A DNA stretch of 64,000 nt. Origin: JANNVK01 sp031430435 (GTDB lineage Bacteria; Acidobacteriota; Blastocatellia; Pyrinomonadales; Pyrinomonadaceae). The notes below the pieces were generated by a model. The model did no database searches. It was given only the letters and a program-made list of their open reading frames with translations, and was not told where the DNA came from. Positions within the stretch are counted from its first letter, which is position 1. Each line of letters begins with the position of its first letter. Location of the stretch: positions 59,815 to 123,814 of the forward strand of contig JANPBM010000102.1 of NCBI GenBank assembly GCA_031430435.1, written 5' to 3'. Position numbers and translations under genes: made by a program. Shown piece by piece: positions 32,068-41,539 of this stretch.

Positions 32068-32715
32068 TTATACTAACTTCCAATCCTTTAAAACTTCCAT
32101 CAAGGTCGGTAAGGTTTCTTGGCGCAGCCAATCAACTTTTAAGTTTATTCCCGCCAAAACTTTACTTTTAAAAACACCGTTTTCGGGAACTTCAAAGTTA
32201 AAAAAACCATCGTCTCCCAAAGTATAAAACTCGGCGCGTTTGCGGTCGGGGTCAATCAGCCAATACTCTTTTACGGCGGCTTGTTCGTATTCGTAAAACT
32301 TGTCGGCTTTATCGCGGGTGCGGCTTTCAGGCAAGATAATTTCGATTACTAAATCTGCGGTATCTTCAACATATTGCTTTTTTATTTTGTCTGCGTTGGC
32401 GTTTGAAACAAACATTATATCGGGCTGTCTGCCGCTTTTCCTGAAATCGAATTTAAGCTGAAAAGGTGCTGAAATTACTCTGCCAAGTTGGTTTGCTTCA
32501 ACAAAAAATCTTAAAATTGCGGTTAAAAAATCTGATATATCTTGATGTCTTAAACTTGGATTGCTCATATAAATAATTTCTCCGTTTTCCCATTCAGCCC
32601 AAATGTCGTTCGTTCCGTTCCATTCCAAAAATTCTTCGTAAGTTTTGGGCAGCAGAGAAACTTCGGGTGTAAATCCGACGGCTTGAGTTTTATTTTCGAC
32701 AACTTCAGTAACCAT
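32068..32715 (-). CDS. Uma2 family endonuclease
   Basis: A 215-aa Uma2 (DUF820) protein, divergent from the copy at 18689. The conserved parts are YEEFLEWNGTN ... YMSNPSLRHQDIS, GRQPDIMFVSN (catalytic Asp) and LVIEIILPESRTRDK (catalytic Glu), followed by KEYWLIDPDRKRAEFY. The role is uncertain. The region 32716-33082 upstream of it holds no gene that I can support apart from presumed promoters of the two divergent genes. Confidence 0.88.
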   Translation of the reverse strand: MVTEVVENKTQAVGFTPEVSLLPKTYEEFLEWNGTNDIWAEWENGEIIYMSNPSLRHQDISDFLTAILRFFVEANQLGRVISAPFQLKFDFRKSGRQPDIMFVSNANADKIKKQYVEDTADLVIEIILPESRTRDKADKFYEYEQAAVKEYWLIDPDRKRAEFYTLGDDGFFNFEVPENGVFKSKVLAGINLKVDWLRQETLPTLMEVLKDWKLV

Positions 32716-33082
32716 AATTTTGCTCCAATCCGATTGATGACTTAGATTTTACTCGGTAAATCTTTTTTGTTCGCGTTTTCCGCTATTCATTTAACTAAGA
32801 TATTAACCGTCTTGCAATTTATTTGCAAAAAACTTTCCTCGCAAAGCAACCGAATCAGATTTCGCGCATCCTAATATCCGTAAACCTAAATAAGTCTCCG
32901 AGTTAAAACACTTCCTGAGTACTTCCGGTAATCCTTTTATCTTATCGGAAAATTTTGCAAAAAAAGCAACCAAATTAAAAAGTCGGCGTTTAGGATAAAG
33001 TGTCTGCAAATCATCGCGGTAAAACTGACAACTTTCCGCCGAATGCAGACTTTCCTCAATAAAAAACAGTGAGGTTTCTACT

Positions 33083-33844
33083 ATGTTAAATAAAAAATTA
33101 GCGGTTATTTTGTCCGGGTTAATATGCGTATTTTCCGCAATCGGGCAAGACGCAACCGGCACCGCTTCAAATGAAAGCGGCTCAAAAACTAAAGTTTCTG
33201 CAAAACAAACGACTTCAAGCGATGACAGCCGATTTGAAGCGGGAATTCATTTCTCATCGTTGTCGGCGGAATTCGACGGCGACCGAACGGGTCTCGGCGT
33301 AACAGTCGGATACAAATTTGCAACTTTCAAAGACGGCAAATTTACGGCAACCGCCGAGGCGGAATTCAACTTTTTGCCGGGCAAGGTTTTTACCTCTGAT
33401 TTGCGAAGAAACGGGCGCGTAAAACAAGGATTATTCGGTGTTAAAATCGGGCGAAAGTTTGATAAATTCGGTATTTACGGAAAAGTTCGTCCGGGTTTTA
33501 TTAATTATTCAAACGGCGGCAACACCGGCAATGATTTTCCGACCTTGATAAGTGCCGGAACCGGAACAGTTGTCTCAACTTTGTTTTTGCCGCGTCAAAC
33601 TAAAGGAAGAACTAATTTTGCCGGCGACTTTGGCGGAGTTATAGAATTTTATCCGACCAAAAAGCTGATTACACGGTTCGATTTCGGCGACACGATTGTC
33701 CGACTCAAAAGCAGCGTGATAGAATTTCCCGGTTTTGTTACCACCAGCGGAGGTACGACAACGATTGTCATTCAAAGATTTACATTACCTGCGACAACCC
33801 GGCATAACTTTCAATTCAGCGCGGGAGTCGGTTTCAGATTCTAA
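33083..33844 (+). CDS. Outer-membrane beta-barrel protein
   Basis: A 253-aa exported protein. After a signal peptide (about 1-20) and a Ser/Thr/Lys-rich linker, the chain shows alternating amphipathic strands and tight turns typical of small outer-membrane barrels (FEAGIHFSSLSAEF ... GLGVTVGYKFATF ... KFGIYGKVRPGFI). The last residue is Phe within VGFRF, the usual BAM-recognition end. Its function (porin, adhesin or structural) cannot be told. Confidence in the barrel is good; no family is named. Confidence 0.8.
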   Translation: MLNKKLAVILSGLICVFSAIGQDATGTASNESGSKTKVSAKQTTSSDDSRFEAGIHFSSLSAEFDGDRTGLGVTVGYKFATFKDGKFTATAEAEFNFLPGKVFTSDLRRNGRVKQGLFGVKIGRKFDKFGIYGKVRPGFINYSNGGNTGNDFPTLISAGTGTVVSTLFLPRQTKGRTNFAGDFGGVIEFYPTKKLITRFDFGDTIVRLKSSVIEFPGFVTTSGGTTTIVIQRFTLPATTRHNFQFSAGVGFRF

Positions 33845-33889
33845 ACATATTTTCGGCGGTCGGTTAATTTACCCGACCGTGGATTTGCT

Positions 33890-34582
33890 TCAAAGACCTT
33901 TCAGCCAATCTTTCAAATCACTTATGTTTGCTATTGTCGTAAACTTTTTGCCGTGTAATTCTGCGGCTGAAACGGCTTCGTGAAACCACTCGGTTTCGTA
34001 TGGAATATGGACGGCTTTTCCGCCGACTTCCAACACCGGCAAAATGTCCGACCGCAACGAATTTCCGACCATTACGAAATCTTTCGGGTTAATTTTATGC
34101 CGTAACAATAATTTTTTGTAAGTCGCTTTGTCTTTGTTCGCGACAACTTCGACGATTTCAAAATAATCACCCAAACCCGAACGAGCAAGTTTTGTTTCCT
34201 GATCGAATAAATCGCCTTTCGTTACAAGCATCAGCCGATATTTGTGCGAAAGTTCGTGAATTGTCTCTTTTACACCGTCCAATAATTCGATCGGTGTTGC
34301 CAACATTATACGTGCAAACCCGATTATTTCGAGTATTTCAGAACCTGTAATTTTGCCGTCGCTTAATTCGCACGCCGTTTCAATCATCGATAACGTAAAG
34401 GCTTTAACGCCGTAGCCGAAGTGTTTGATATTGTGCGTTTCGGCTTTGTCCAAGTGTCGGTCAATCCAACTTTCAGTTTGATATTCGGCAAGCAACGATT
34501 TTAATTTTACTTTTGCATCGAGAAAAATCCGTTCGTTATGCCAAAGCGTGTCGTCCGCGTCAAAGGCGATTGTAGTTATCAT
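33890..34582 (-). CDS. HAD superfamily hydrolase
   Basis: A 230-aa HAD phosphatase. Motif I is FDADDTLW (nucleophile Asp and general acid Asp), motif II is MLVTKGD, the motif III Lys is in VVANKDKATY, and motif IV lies in VGNSLRSDILPVLEVGG. A helical cap (about 20-100) indicates subfamily I. The ATG at 34582 is chosen because the motif I strand starts right there; a longer frame to 34690 adds residues that do not fit. Substrate unknown. Confidence 0.85.
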   Translation of the reverse strand: MITTIAFDADDTLWHNERIFLDAKVKLKSLLAEYQTESWIDRHLDKAETHNIKHFGYGVKAFTLSMIETACELSDGKITGSEILEIIGFARIMLATPIELLDGVKETIHELSHKYRLMLVTKGDLFDQETKLARSGLGDYFEIVEVVANKDKATYKKLLLRHKINPKDFVMVGNSLRSDILPVLEVGGKAVHIPYETEWFHEAVSAAELHGKKFTTIANISDLKDWLKGL

Positions 34583-34844
34583 CGGGTTGCAATAAAGGCG
34601 TTTGAAAATTTGTAACTTTGCTATTGTATCGCGTCTTTGAGCCGGAATAAACTTTGCCGACTTATTATTAAAGTTGAAAACTTGCCGCAATCAACCGCTA
34701 AAAAGTCGAATATTTACACTTTTAACCGATTTTGAAAAAAAAAGTGAAAAAAATGTGTAATGTTTTGACGAAAAAAACCATATATAATCAGCGAAGTTAT
34801 TTTTCGCCGATTATTCCCAATTCCTTGCAATAATACTACCCCGC

Positions 34845-34884
34845 TCAATCAAAAAAGGTTGAAGAATAAATCCTTCAACCTTTC
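34845..34884 (-). terminator. Terminator-like hairpin upstream of HAD gene
   Basis: AAAGGTTGAAG (34854-34864) pairs with CTTCAACCTTT (34873-34883). On the minus strand it is followed by TTT and a T-rich stretch. Together with the hairpin at 34941 it may terminate pnp; the two lie in the gene-free stretch 34583-35001. Confidence 0.7.
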
Positions 34885-34940
34885 CTTAACAAAATTTGTT
34901 CAAAGCACCAAAAATTTAATTATTTACCAAAAGCTCGTTG

Positions 34941-34981
34941 AAAAAAGTGAAGTTGAATTGTGGTTAAACAATTCAACCTCG
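34941..34981 (-). terminator. Terminator of pnp
   Basis: GAAGTTGAATTG (34949-34960) pairs with CAATTCAACCTC (34969-34980), one mismatch. On the minus strand the hairpin is followed by a T-tract at 34946-34941. It lies about 20 bp past the pnp stop. Confidence 0.8.
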
Positions 34982-35001
34982 CTTTATCTTTTCGTTTTAC
35001 C

Positions 35002-37107
35002 TTAGCCGTTGGCTTCTTCTTTCAAAACAGCCCGGCGTGAAAGTTTAATTTTGTTGCCTTCGCGTCCGATACATTTGACCATTACTTGCTGACCTTCTTT
35101 CAGTTCGTCGCGAACGTCTTTGATGCGTCGTTCCGATATTTCCGAGATATGCAACAAGCCTTCTGTTCCCGCGAAAATTTCGATAAATGCACCGAAATCA
35201 ACAATTCTGGTAACGGTTCCCATATAAGTTTCGCCGATTTCCGCTTCGGCGGTAAGCATTCTGATTCGATCCACAGCTCTTTGCGCGGCTTCACCGTCGG
35301 ATGTCGCAATGTTGACGGTTCCGTCGTCGGAAATATCGATTTTTGCTCCGGTTTCTTCGGTAATCGCTCGAATTGTAACTCCGCCTTTACCGATAATGTC
35401 GCGGATTTTGTCCGGATGAACCATAATTGTAATGATTCGCGGCGCGTATGGCGAGATTTCCTCGCGTGGTTTTCCGATCGAAGCCGTCATAATGTCGAGA
35501 ATATGAATCCGACCTTTTTTGGCTTGTTCAAGAGCTTCCGCCAAAATTTGCGAATTGATTCCCGCAACTTTGATGTCCATTTGCAACGCCGTGATTCCTT
35601 CGTCAGTTCCCGTAACTTTGAAATCCATATCGCCGTAATGATCTTCGGCTCCCGCAATGTCGGACAAAATCGCGTAACGTTTGCCTTCCATCACCAAGCC
35701 CATTGCCACGCCCGCAACCGGTTTTTTGATCGGCACGCCGGCATCCATCAAACTCAAAATTCCGCCGCAAACCGTTGCCATTGAACTGGAACCGTTTGAT
35801 TCGGTGATGTCCGAAACGATACGAAGTGTATATGGAAAATCTTTTTCGTCAGGTAAAATTGCTTCGATGGCGCGTCTCGCCAAATTGCCGTGTCCGATTT
35901 CGCGACGGCTCGATGAACCGACTCGACCTGTTTCACCGACCGAATACGGCGGGAAATTATAATGAAGCATAAACCGTCGTTTTGTTTCACCCTTTTCCAA
36001 ATCGTCCATAAACTGTTCGTCTAATTTTGTGCCGAGTGTCGTCGTTACAATCGCTTGCGTTTCTCCGCGAGTAAATAAAGCCGAACCGTGAACACGCGGC
36101 AACCAGTTTGTTTCACACGAAATCGGACGAATTTCGCTGAATTTTCTGCCGTCGGGACGACGACGTTTGCCTAAAATATCTTCGCGGAAAATCTTTTCTT
36201 TTAATTTCCCGAAAACTTTTCCGGCAACGGCGTGTTTATCCGCGTCAGCCGCAAAACTTTCGACAACTTCTTTTTTCAAAGCATCGATTGCGGCGTATGC
36301 GGTGATTTTGTCAACGCCGGTCGAATCTAACGCGGCACGGACTTTTTCGCCGAAAGTTGTTTCGATTTCAGCATATAATTCGTCGTGCGTCGCAGGCGCG
36401 GCGATTTCGCGTTTGGTAATTTCCAACGCTTTGTAAAGTTCTTTCTGCCACAAACAAAGGCGTTTAATTTCTTTGTGCGCAAGCATAAGAGCTTCAACCA
36501 TAATGTCTTCCGCAACTTCTTGGGCTTGACATTCAACCATACAAATCGCTTCTTCGGTTCCCGCGACAACCAAGTTCAAAGCCGAAGTTCGTGTTTCTTC
36601 GTAGCTCGGATTAACGATATATTTTCCGTCGATCAAACCGATTCGCACACCTGCAATCGGGCTGTAAAACGGAATGTCCGAAAGATACATCGCCAATGAC
36701 GCGCCGGTAATGGCGATAACATCGGGATTATTTAATTCGTCAGCCGAAATTACGGACGCAATAATTTGTGTTTCGTTTTTGTAACCTTCGGGAAACAAAG
36801 GACGCACGGGACGATCGATCAATCGACAAGTTAAAGTTTCTTTTTCGCTCGGGCGACCTTCGCGGCGGAAATAGTTTCCGGGAATACGTCCGGCGGCAAA
36901 TGTGGCTTCACGATATTCGACCGTGAGCGGAAAAAAGTCTAAACCTTCGCGCGGCACTCTGGCACTGACTGCCGTAACTAACAGCATTGTATCGCCGTAG
37001 CGAACGACGACGGCGCCGTCGGCTTGTTTGGCGACCTTTCCGGTTTCGACCGAAAAATCTTTATCGCCCAATTTTATTGATTCTTTTAAGTATTTTTTTA
37101 CTGACAT
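35002..37107 (-). CDS. pnp: Polynucleotide phosphorylase
   Basis: This 701-aa trimeric 3'-5' exoribonuclease degrades RNA phosphorolytically and is part of the degradosome in many bacteria. The two RNase PH-like domains include RPLFPEGY and the catalytic region ESNGSSSMATVCGG, then GAEDHYGDMDFKVTGT. A KH domain (IIGKGGVTIRAITEETG) and an S1 domain (GETYMGTVTRIVDFGAFIEI) close the protein. It follows rpsO in the conserved rpsO-pnp order; its leader holds a long hairpin (37131-37207). Confidence 0.97.
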   Translation of the reverse strand: MSVKKYLKESIKLGDKDFSVETGKVAKQADGAVVVRYGDTMLLVTAVSARVPREGLDFFPLTVEYREATFAAGRIPGNYFRREGRPSEKETLTCRLIDRPVRPLFPEGYKNETQIIASVISADELNNPDVIAITGASLAMYLSDIPFYSPIAGVRIGLIDGKYIVNPSYEETRTSALNLVVAGTEEAICMVECQAQEVAEDIMVEALMLAHKEIKRLCLWQKELYKALEITKREIAAPATHDELYAEIETTFGEKVRAALDSTGVDKITAYAAIDALKKEVVESFAADADKHAVAGKVFGKLKEKIFREDILGKRRRPDGRKFSEIRPISCETNWLPRVHGSALFTRGETQAIVTTTLGTKLDEQFMDDLEKGETKRRFMLHYNFPPYSVGETGRVGSSSRREIGHGNLARRAIEAILPDEKDFPYTLRIVSDITESNGSSSMATVCGGILSLMDAGVPIKKPVAGVAMGLVMEGKRYAILSDIAGAEDHYGDMDFKVTGTDEGITALQMDIKVAGINSQILAEALEQAKKGRIHILDIMTASIGKPREEISPYAPRIITIMVHPDKIRDIIGKGGVTIRAITEETGAKIDISDDGTVNIATSDGEAAQRAVDRIRMLTAEAEIGETYMGTVTRIVDFGAFIEIFAGTEGLLHISEISERRIKDVRDELKEGQQVMVKCIGREGNKIKLSRRAVLKEEANG

Positions 37108-37130
37108 TTTATCTCCAATGATTTTATTGA

Positions 37131-37207
37131 GTCATCGAATCATTGCTTGATTGAATCATTAAAATTTGCGATTTTTTTAATGACTCAATGAACCAATGAA
37201 TCAATGA
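37131..37207 (-). promoter_or_regulatory. Long hairpin in the pnp leader
   Basis: On the minus strand TGAGTCATTAAAA pairs with TTTTAATGATTCA (37187-37152, 13 pairs with one G-U) around a 10-nt loop, and the arms continue through CATTGATTCATTGGTTCAT and its partly complementary copy. It ends shortly before the ribosome-binding site GGAGAT of pnp. A similar position is used by the RNase III-processed autoregulatory hairpin of E. coli pnp; a shared mechanism here is inferred. The rest of 37108-37403 contains no gene that I can support. Confidence 0.55.
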
Positions 37208-37403
37208 ATCCAAGTTATTTTTCAAAAAACAAAGACGACAAAAACCAACCGTGATAGTTTTTGCCGCCTTTGCGTTGTTTATATTTTACTGCTCATTCTC
37301 TTTTTGTCTTTAGTTTTACGCTGTCACGTTCAGCAACTGAAAACAATTTCTTCGAGAGAGAATGTTTAATCTAAATGACTCGAAGTCATCAATCTTTGAC
37401 CGA

Positions 37404-37673
37404 CTATCTTCTTAATCCGAGACGTTTTACCATTTCGTGATATTGTTCAATATCGGTGCGTTTCAAATAGTCGAGGTGTTTTCGGCGTTGCGAAACCAAC
37501 TTAAGCAATCCGCGACGCGAGTTGTTGTCTTTTTTATGGGTGCGGAAATGATCGGTTAATTCCGTAATCCGTTGGCTCAAAAGTGCTGCTTGCACTTGCG
37601 ACGATCCCGTGTCGGATTCGTGTAATCTGTAATCTTCAAGTATCTTTTCTTTAACTTCTTTAACTGTTGACAT
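37404..37673 (-). CDS. rpsO: 30S ribosomal protein S15
   Basis: An 89-aa ribosomal protein that binds 16S rRNA early in 30S assembly. The length and the motifs ESDTGSSQVQAALLSQRI, HFRTHKKDNNSRRGLLKLVSQRRKHLDYL and YHEMVKRLGLRR are characteristic. It is located upstream of pnp as in most bacteria. Confidence 0.97.
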   Translation of the reverse strand: MSTVKEVKEKILEDYRLHESDTGSSQVQAALLSQRITELTDHFRTHKKDNNSRRGLLKLVSQRRKHLDYLKRTDIEQYHEMVKRLGLRR

Positions 37674-37801
37674 AAATAACTGTTGCTTTTATATAAGTTA
37701 GCTTCTTCTCCTTGCTCGCAGTCGGAACCGCGAAAATTTGTTTAATTATCTATTATTAACGGTAATAGTTCAACTTAGGTTTGCTGATAGTGATAAACGG
37801 G

Positions 37802-38878
37802 TCAAAGTTTTTTTGACGATTCGCCGAAACAAGTGTTTGCAATCGTGATAAACTTATCGCTTTCGGTAAAGCCGTAATCTTCGTCGTTCCAACGCTTTAA
37901 CGCTTCGGTACGGCGTTCGTAAGCAACTTGTAAACGATCGGGAAACGCTTGAATCCATTGCGAACACGCGCGGTTTTTCAAAACATTGCGGACAGTTGAA
38001 TTTAAGCCGAAAAGTTTGGTAAAAACGGACGGATTCAACGCTTCGTTCAAATGATCTGAAATAAACGGCTTGAGCAACATTTGCGACATCTCGAAAGGTT
38101 CGTTGAAAATCCAACTTCCGTCTTTTAATTTCAACACCGCCGGACGAGTTTCAGTTCCGATTTCAAGGTCGATTGTCAAACCTCGATAAAATTTCAATCC
38201 GACATAATTTGCCGCCAAATCGCCGTTTGAATAAACGCCCGAAATCCAAGTTCCATAGATTCCGCGTTCGGTTTTTTGTCCCGATTTGACGGCTTTAACG
38301 GTCGCTTGATTGTTGGATAAGCCTTTCTTGACAGCCTTGTTATACTCTTTGAAATAATCGTAACCTTCTTTGAAAATATGCGCGATTTTGTCTGTTCCGA
38401 ACTGTGCGTCGAACATTTTAACGGTTGAGGCAAGTCCGAAATAGCTCGTCGGAAACCTGACAAACAACGAATCGCCGAAACTCGGTTTGAAGCGCGCGGG
38501 TTGAGCCTTAAATTGGTGCGATTCCAACCAACTGCCGGAATTTGTAAACGGCACGATTCCGCCGCCCAAAATTTTGTAAACTTCGCGCGCCACCGCATCG
38601 TTTGAACGCAAATACGCCAGCCGATTCTCGTTATTCTCGGCGGAATCGCAATCTTTCGCCCGCTTTGCCGAGCAATTTTCACGAAATAAAATCTCGGCGT
38701 TGACCTTTTTAACCGATGCACGCACCGCATCTTCCGTATAATCCGACACTTCGTTCCCGATGTCAGCCAACGGTTGCGGCGGTAAATTATACTGATCTGT
38801 TTCAAAAGCAAACCCGATTTGAACTTGCAAAAGGATGACGGCGAGCAAAAACAGTTGTGTAAATAATCGTCTTTTCAT
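37802..38878 (-). CDS. Secreted hypothetical protein
   Basis: A 358-aa exported protein with a signal peptide (MKRRLFTQLFLLAVILLQVQIGFA). The ATG at 38878 fits the signal peptide; the frame extends upstream to 38977 but that would bury it and overlap ruvB. The mature part has no family that I recognise; it contains a conserved-looking stretch GTDKIAHIFKEGYDYFKEY and two lone Cys pairs (NCSAKRAKDCDS). Probably periplasmic or lipid-independent outer surface. It comes after ruvB in the same direction. Confidence 0.75.
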   Translation of the reverse strand: MKRRLFTQLFLLAVILLQVQIGFAFETDQYNLPPQPLADIGNEVSDYTEDAVRASVKKVNAEILFRENCSAKRAKDCDSAENNENRLAYLRSNDAVAREVYKILGGGIVPFTNSGSWLESHQFKAQPARFKPSFGDSLFVRFPTSYFGLASTVKMFDAQFGTDKIAHIFKEGYDYFKEYNKAVKKGLSNNQATVKAVKSGQKTERGIYGTWISGVYSNGDLAANYVGLKFYRGLTIDLEIGTETRPAVLKLKDGSWIFNEPFEMSQMLLKPFISDHLNEALNPSVFTKLFGLNSTVRNVLKNRACSQWIQAFPDRLQVAYERRTEALKRWNDEDYGFTESDKFITIANTCFGESSKKL

Positions 38879-38969
38879 TGTTTGAGCATAAAATTTTCGG
38901 CGGCAAAAAGTGTCGGGCATTATGACACTTTCGCCGACTGTTACAATAAAAAGTTTAATTTCGGATGAT

Positions 38970-41531
38970 TTAATCAAATAAACTCGGCGTTGTCGCAGGT
39001 TTCAACAAACCTTCCAACCCGAAATGTTGATACGCCAGACGCGTCACCATTCGACCGCGCGGAGTTCGATTAAGGAAACCGGTTTGAATTAAATACGGTT
39101 CGATAATTTCCTCGATCGAGTCTTTTTCTTCGTGAATCGAAGCCGCGATTGTGCCGAGTCCGACAGGTCCGCCGTCGAATTTTTCGATAATCGTCAACAA
39201 CAATTTACGGTCGATTTCATCCAGTCCGTAAATATCGACTTCCATTCGGTTCAGCGCATCTTTGGCAACGTCTTCGGTAATCTTTCCGTCGTAATCGACT
39301 TCGGCAAAATCTCGTACGCGACGCAACAGGCGGTTGGCGATACGCGGGGTTCCGCGCGAACGTTTGGCAATTTCAACCGCTCCGTTTGAATCGATTTCCA
39401 CACTCAAAATATTAGCCGAACGTTCGATAATTGTCTGTAAATCTTCAACATTATAAAAATCGAGATGGAAAATTATCCCGAACCGACCGCGCAACGGAGC
39501 AGTTATCAAACCCGGACGAGTTGTCGCGCCGACCAATGTAAATTTCGGCAATTCGAGTTTGATGGAACGTGCGGCTGTGCCTTGCCCGATCATTAAATCG
39601 AGGTTGTAATCTTCCATCGCGGGATACAAAACTTCTTCGATGGCAGGATTCAGCCGATGAATTTCGTCGATAAAAAGCACGTCGCCTTCGTTCAGATTGG
39701 TCAGAATCGCCGCCAAATCGCCCGCTTTTTCGATAATCGGACCGGCAGTTGTTTTGAGTTCCGAACCCATTTCGTTGGATATAATCAGCGACAAAGTTGT
39801 GTTGTGATTAAAAAATCCGTTAGCGATAAACGAATGTGTTTCCGGTACGACAAAATCATAAACCTCGTTTTCAGACGGCGAAAGTATTTCAACTTTATCC
39901 CAATAAATGCTTGAATCATAAAGACTTGCAAGAATTTGAAATTCAGGTTCACGCTGAACTTTTTCGGGCAAAAGCGAAATATATTTCAGAATTTGTTTGC
40001 GTGTCGGCGTTTGTTTGCGGCGAACAATGTGGTCAAATTCTTTGTGAATTTTGCGTGAAACAGGCAGCGATTTTTTTAATAACTCAACCAATAATGTATT
40101 TGCAAACGGAATTTGCTCAGTTTTGCTCCAACCGCGATCAGTATTTTTCAAACTTTCGCCACGCAATTTTTTACGAGTCAGCCGAAAACCGATTATTTGA
40201 TTAAACCGAATCGCATCGTTTCCGCCAAACATCAACCGCCAAAATTTTTCGCCGTTGACGAGTTTTATTTTCAGATGTCCGACGATGCCGAAATTTGCCA
40301 AAACAAGCTGAATTTGTTTGACTAATTTTTCCGAACGACTGCCAAATTCAATCAAACCGTTTGCTGAAACGTAACCGTCAGCGTCAAATAAACCTTGCAA
40401 AAATCCGATTATAACTTCTCGCGGACTTTTCAAAATTGAGTTTGGAATTTCTTTTGCGGGCGAATTAACGGCTTTCACACCAAAATCCAAAGCAACTTGT
40501 CCGATTGATTGACTGAAACGCATTTTTGTTGCTTTCGTGCCGTATTTACTCGGCTTTGGCGTTCTGCCGAAATGTTTATCGGTAATTCGTTGCAGTTCAG
40601 TTTGAATCTCTTTTTCTTCGCAAGTGATGACAAAAGCCGGAAAACTTTCGCCTTTTTCGATGTTGCCGTCGCCGACCAAAACGCCTAAAAGATAAGCCAA
40701 ATCGGCATCGAGTCTGATTTTTCGAGGTTCATTTTCAAATTTCGGCAAATCAAAATCGAATTTTTCAATTCTTCGGTAACCGGAAAACGGCAAACCGATT
40801 TTATGAGCCGCAGTTTGAGCCGTTGGCGTATCGAAGCCCGAAACATTTTGATATGCTTGGCGAAGTTCGCCGACAGACGGATTTCTGCCGAGTTGATTTT
40901 GCAGAACAAAATGCAGGGCAAACGTAATTTTTTCGGTTCGCAAACGTCTTTCTTGCGGCGTGTTCGATTGCCAAAAAGTATGTTGATAATTTTGACTCCA
41001 ACAATTTTGACCTTTGCCGACGGCAACAAAATCATTTTCGTCTAATTGTGAAAGCGTTTTCCACGTCAACCCTTTTTCGGTTGCTACCAAAATCGGATGA
41101 TGCGGAGTTCCTTCAAGTTCAAAGCCCGAACGAGTTTTAAGTTTTAAAGTCGGCACATTTCCGCTGAAATAAATGTCGGAAGTTTGCTCTAAACCGTTGA
41201 TACCAAACACTTTTACTTTCAACGGCGAACTCGAATCGGATTTCATTGCAGACGGAATCAGCTCACGAAATTCAACCAATCCGCGAGATGTCAGCACGAA
41301 ACTGTCAGCCGAAATACACTTGCCAACGCCCGGCGGACCTGTCAGCAAAACGTGGTCGAGTGCTTCACGCCGCGACAAAGCCGCTTTCATAAAAATCCGT
41401 AAATTATCCTTTACTTTGCGTTGTCCGATGTATTCGGCAAGGCGATTCGGTCGCAAAGAAAGCTCGATTTGAGCTTCTTCATCAAGTTGCGAGCCGTCGC
41501 GGTTATCGTAATTTTCCAAGTTTTCAGTCAT
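38970..41531 (-). CDS. ruvB: Holliday junction helicase subunit RuvB interrupted by an intein
   Basis: An 853-aa precursor. Residues 1-71 and 578-853 together make a normal 347-aa RuvB, the hexameric AAA+ motor that drives branch migration with RuvA. The Walker A motif GPPGVGK is split from its TT by residues 72-577, a protein-splicing intein. After splicing GPPGVGKTT is restored. Walker B FIDEIHRL, sensor GATTRPG and the arginine finger region RGRFG are intact. Because the insertion is in the P-loop, the enzyme is inactive until it is spliced. Confidence 0.95.
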   Translation of the reverse strand: MTENLENYDNRDGSQLDEEAQIELSLRPNRLAEYIGQRKVKDNLRIFMKAALSRREALDHVLLTGPPGVGKCISADSFVLTSRGLVEFRELIPSAMKSDSSSPLKVKVFGINGLEQTSDIYFSGNVPTLKLKTRSGFELEGTPHHPILVATEKGLTWKTLSQLDENDFVAVGKGQNCWSQNYQHTFWQSNTPQERRLRTEKITFALHFVLQNQLGRNPSVGELRQAYQNVSGFDTPTAQTAAHKIGLPFSGYRRIEKFDFDLPKFENEPRKIRLDADLAYLLGVLVGDGNIEKGESFPAFVITCEEKEIQTELQRITDKHFGRTPKPSKYGTKATKMRFSQSIGQVALDFGVKAVNSPAKEIPNSILKSPREVIIGFLQGLFDADGYVSANGLIEFGSRSEKLVKQIQLVLANFGIVGHLKIKLVNGEKFWRLMFGGNDAIRFNQIIGFRLTRKKLRGESLKNTDRGWSKTEQIPFANTLLVELLKKSLPVSRKIHKEFDHIVRRKQTPTRKQILKYISLLPEKVQREPEFQILASLYDSSIYWDKVEILSPSENEVYDFVVPETHSFIANGFFNHNTTLSLIISNEMGSELKTTAGPIIEKAGDLAAILTNLNEGDVLFIDEIHRLNPAIEEVLYPAMEDYNLDLMIGQGTAARSIKLELPKFTLVGATTRPGLITAPLRGRFGIIFHLDFYNVEDLQTIIERSANILSVEIDSNGAVEIAKRSRGTPRIANRLLRRVRDFAEVDYDGKITEDVAKDALNRMEVDIYGLDEIDRKLLLTIIEKFDGGPVGLGTIAASIHEEKDSIEEIIEPYLIQTGFLNRTPRGRMVTRLAYQHFGLEGLLKPATTPSLFD
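39801..41318 (-). other. Intein with LAGLIDADG homing endonuclease in RuvB
   Basis: A 506-aa intein. It starts with Cys (first splicing residue, TGT at 41318-41316), has block B GTPHHPI with the conserved Thr and His, and ends VYDFVVPETHSFIANGFFNHN before Thr as +1 residue, the standard class 1 set. The central part has two DOD endonuclease motifs (LLGVLVGDGN and LQGLFDADGY), so the element could still home. It is a full-length, intact-looking intein. Confidence 0.93.
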
Positions 41532-41539
41532 TAAAATAT

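Noticed and set aside
32803..33162. 119-codon ORF on the minus strand upstream of the barrel gene
   Set aside because: It overlaps the start and signal peptide of a well-supported gene in antisense and has no recognisable protein features or ribosome-binding site.
34765..34788. Promoter TTGACG ... TATAAT
   Set aside because: The spacer is only 12 bp, too short for a sigma-70 promoter.
38879..38977. Longer N-terminus of the secreted protein after ruvB
   Set aside because: The upstream start overlaps ruvB and would place about 33 residues before an evident signal peptide.
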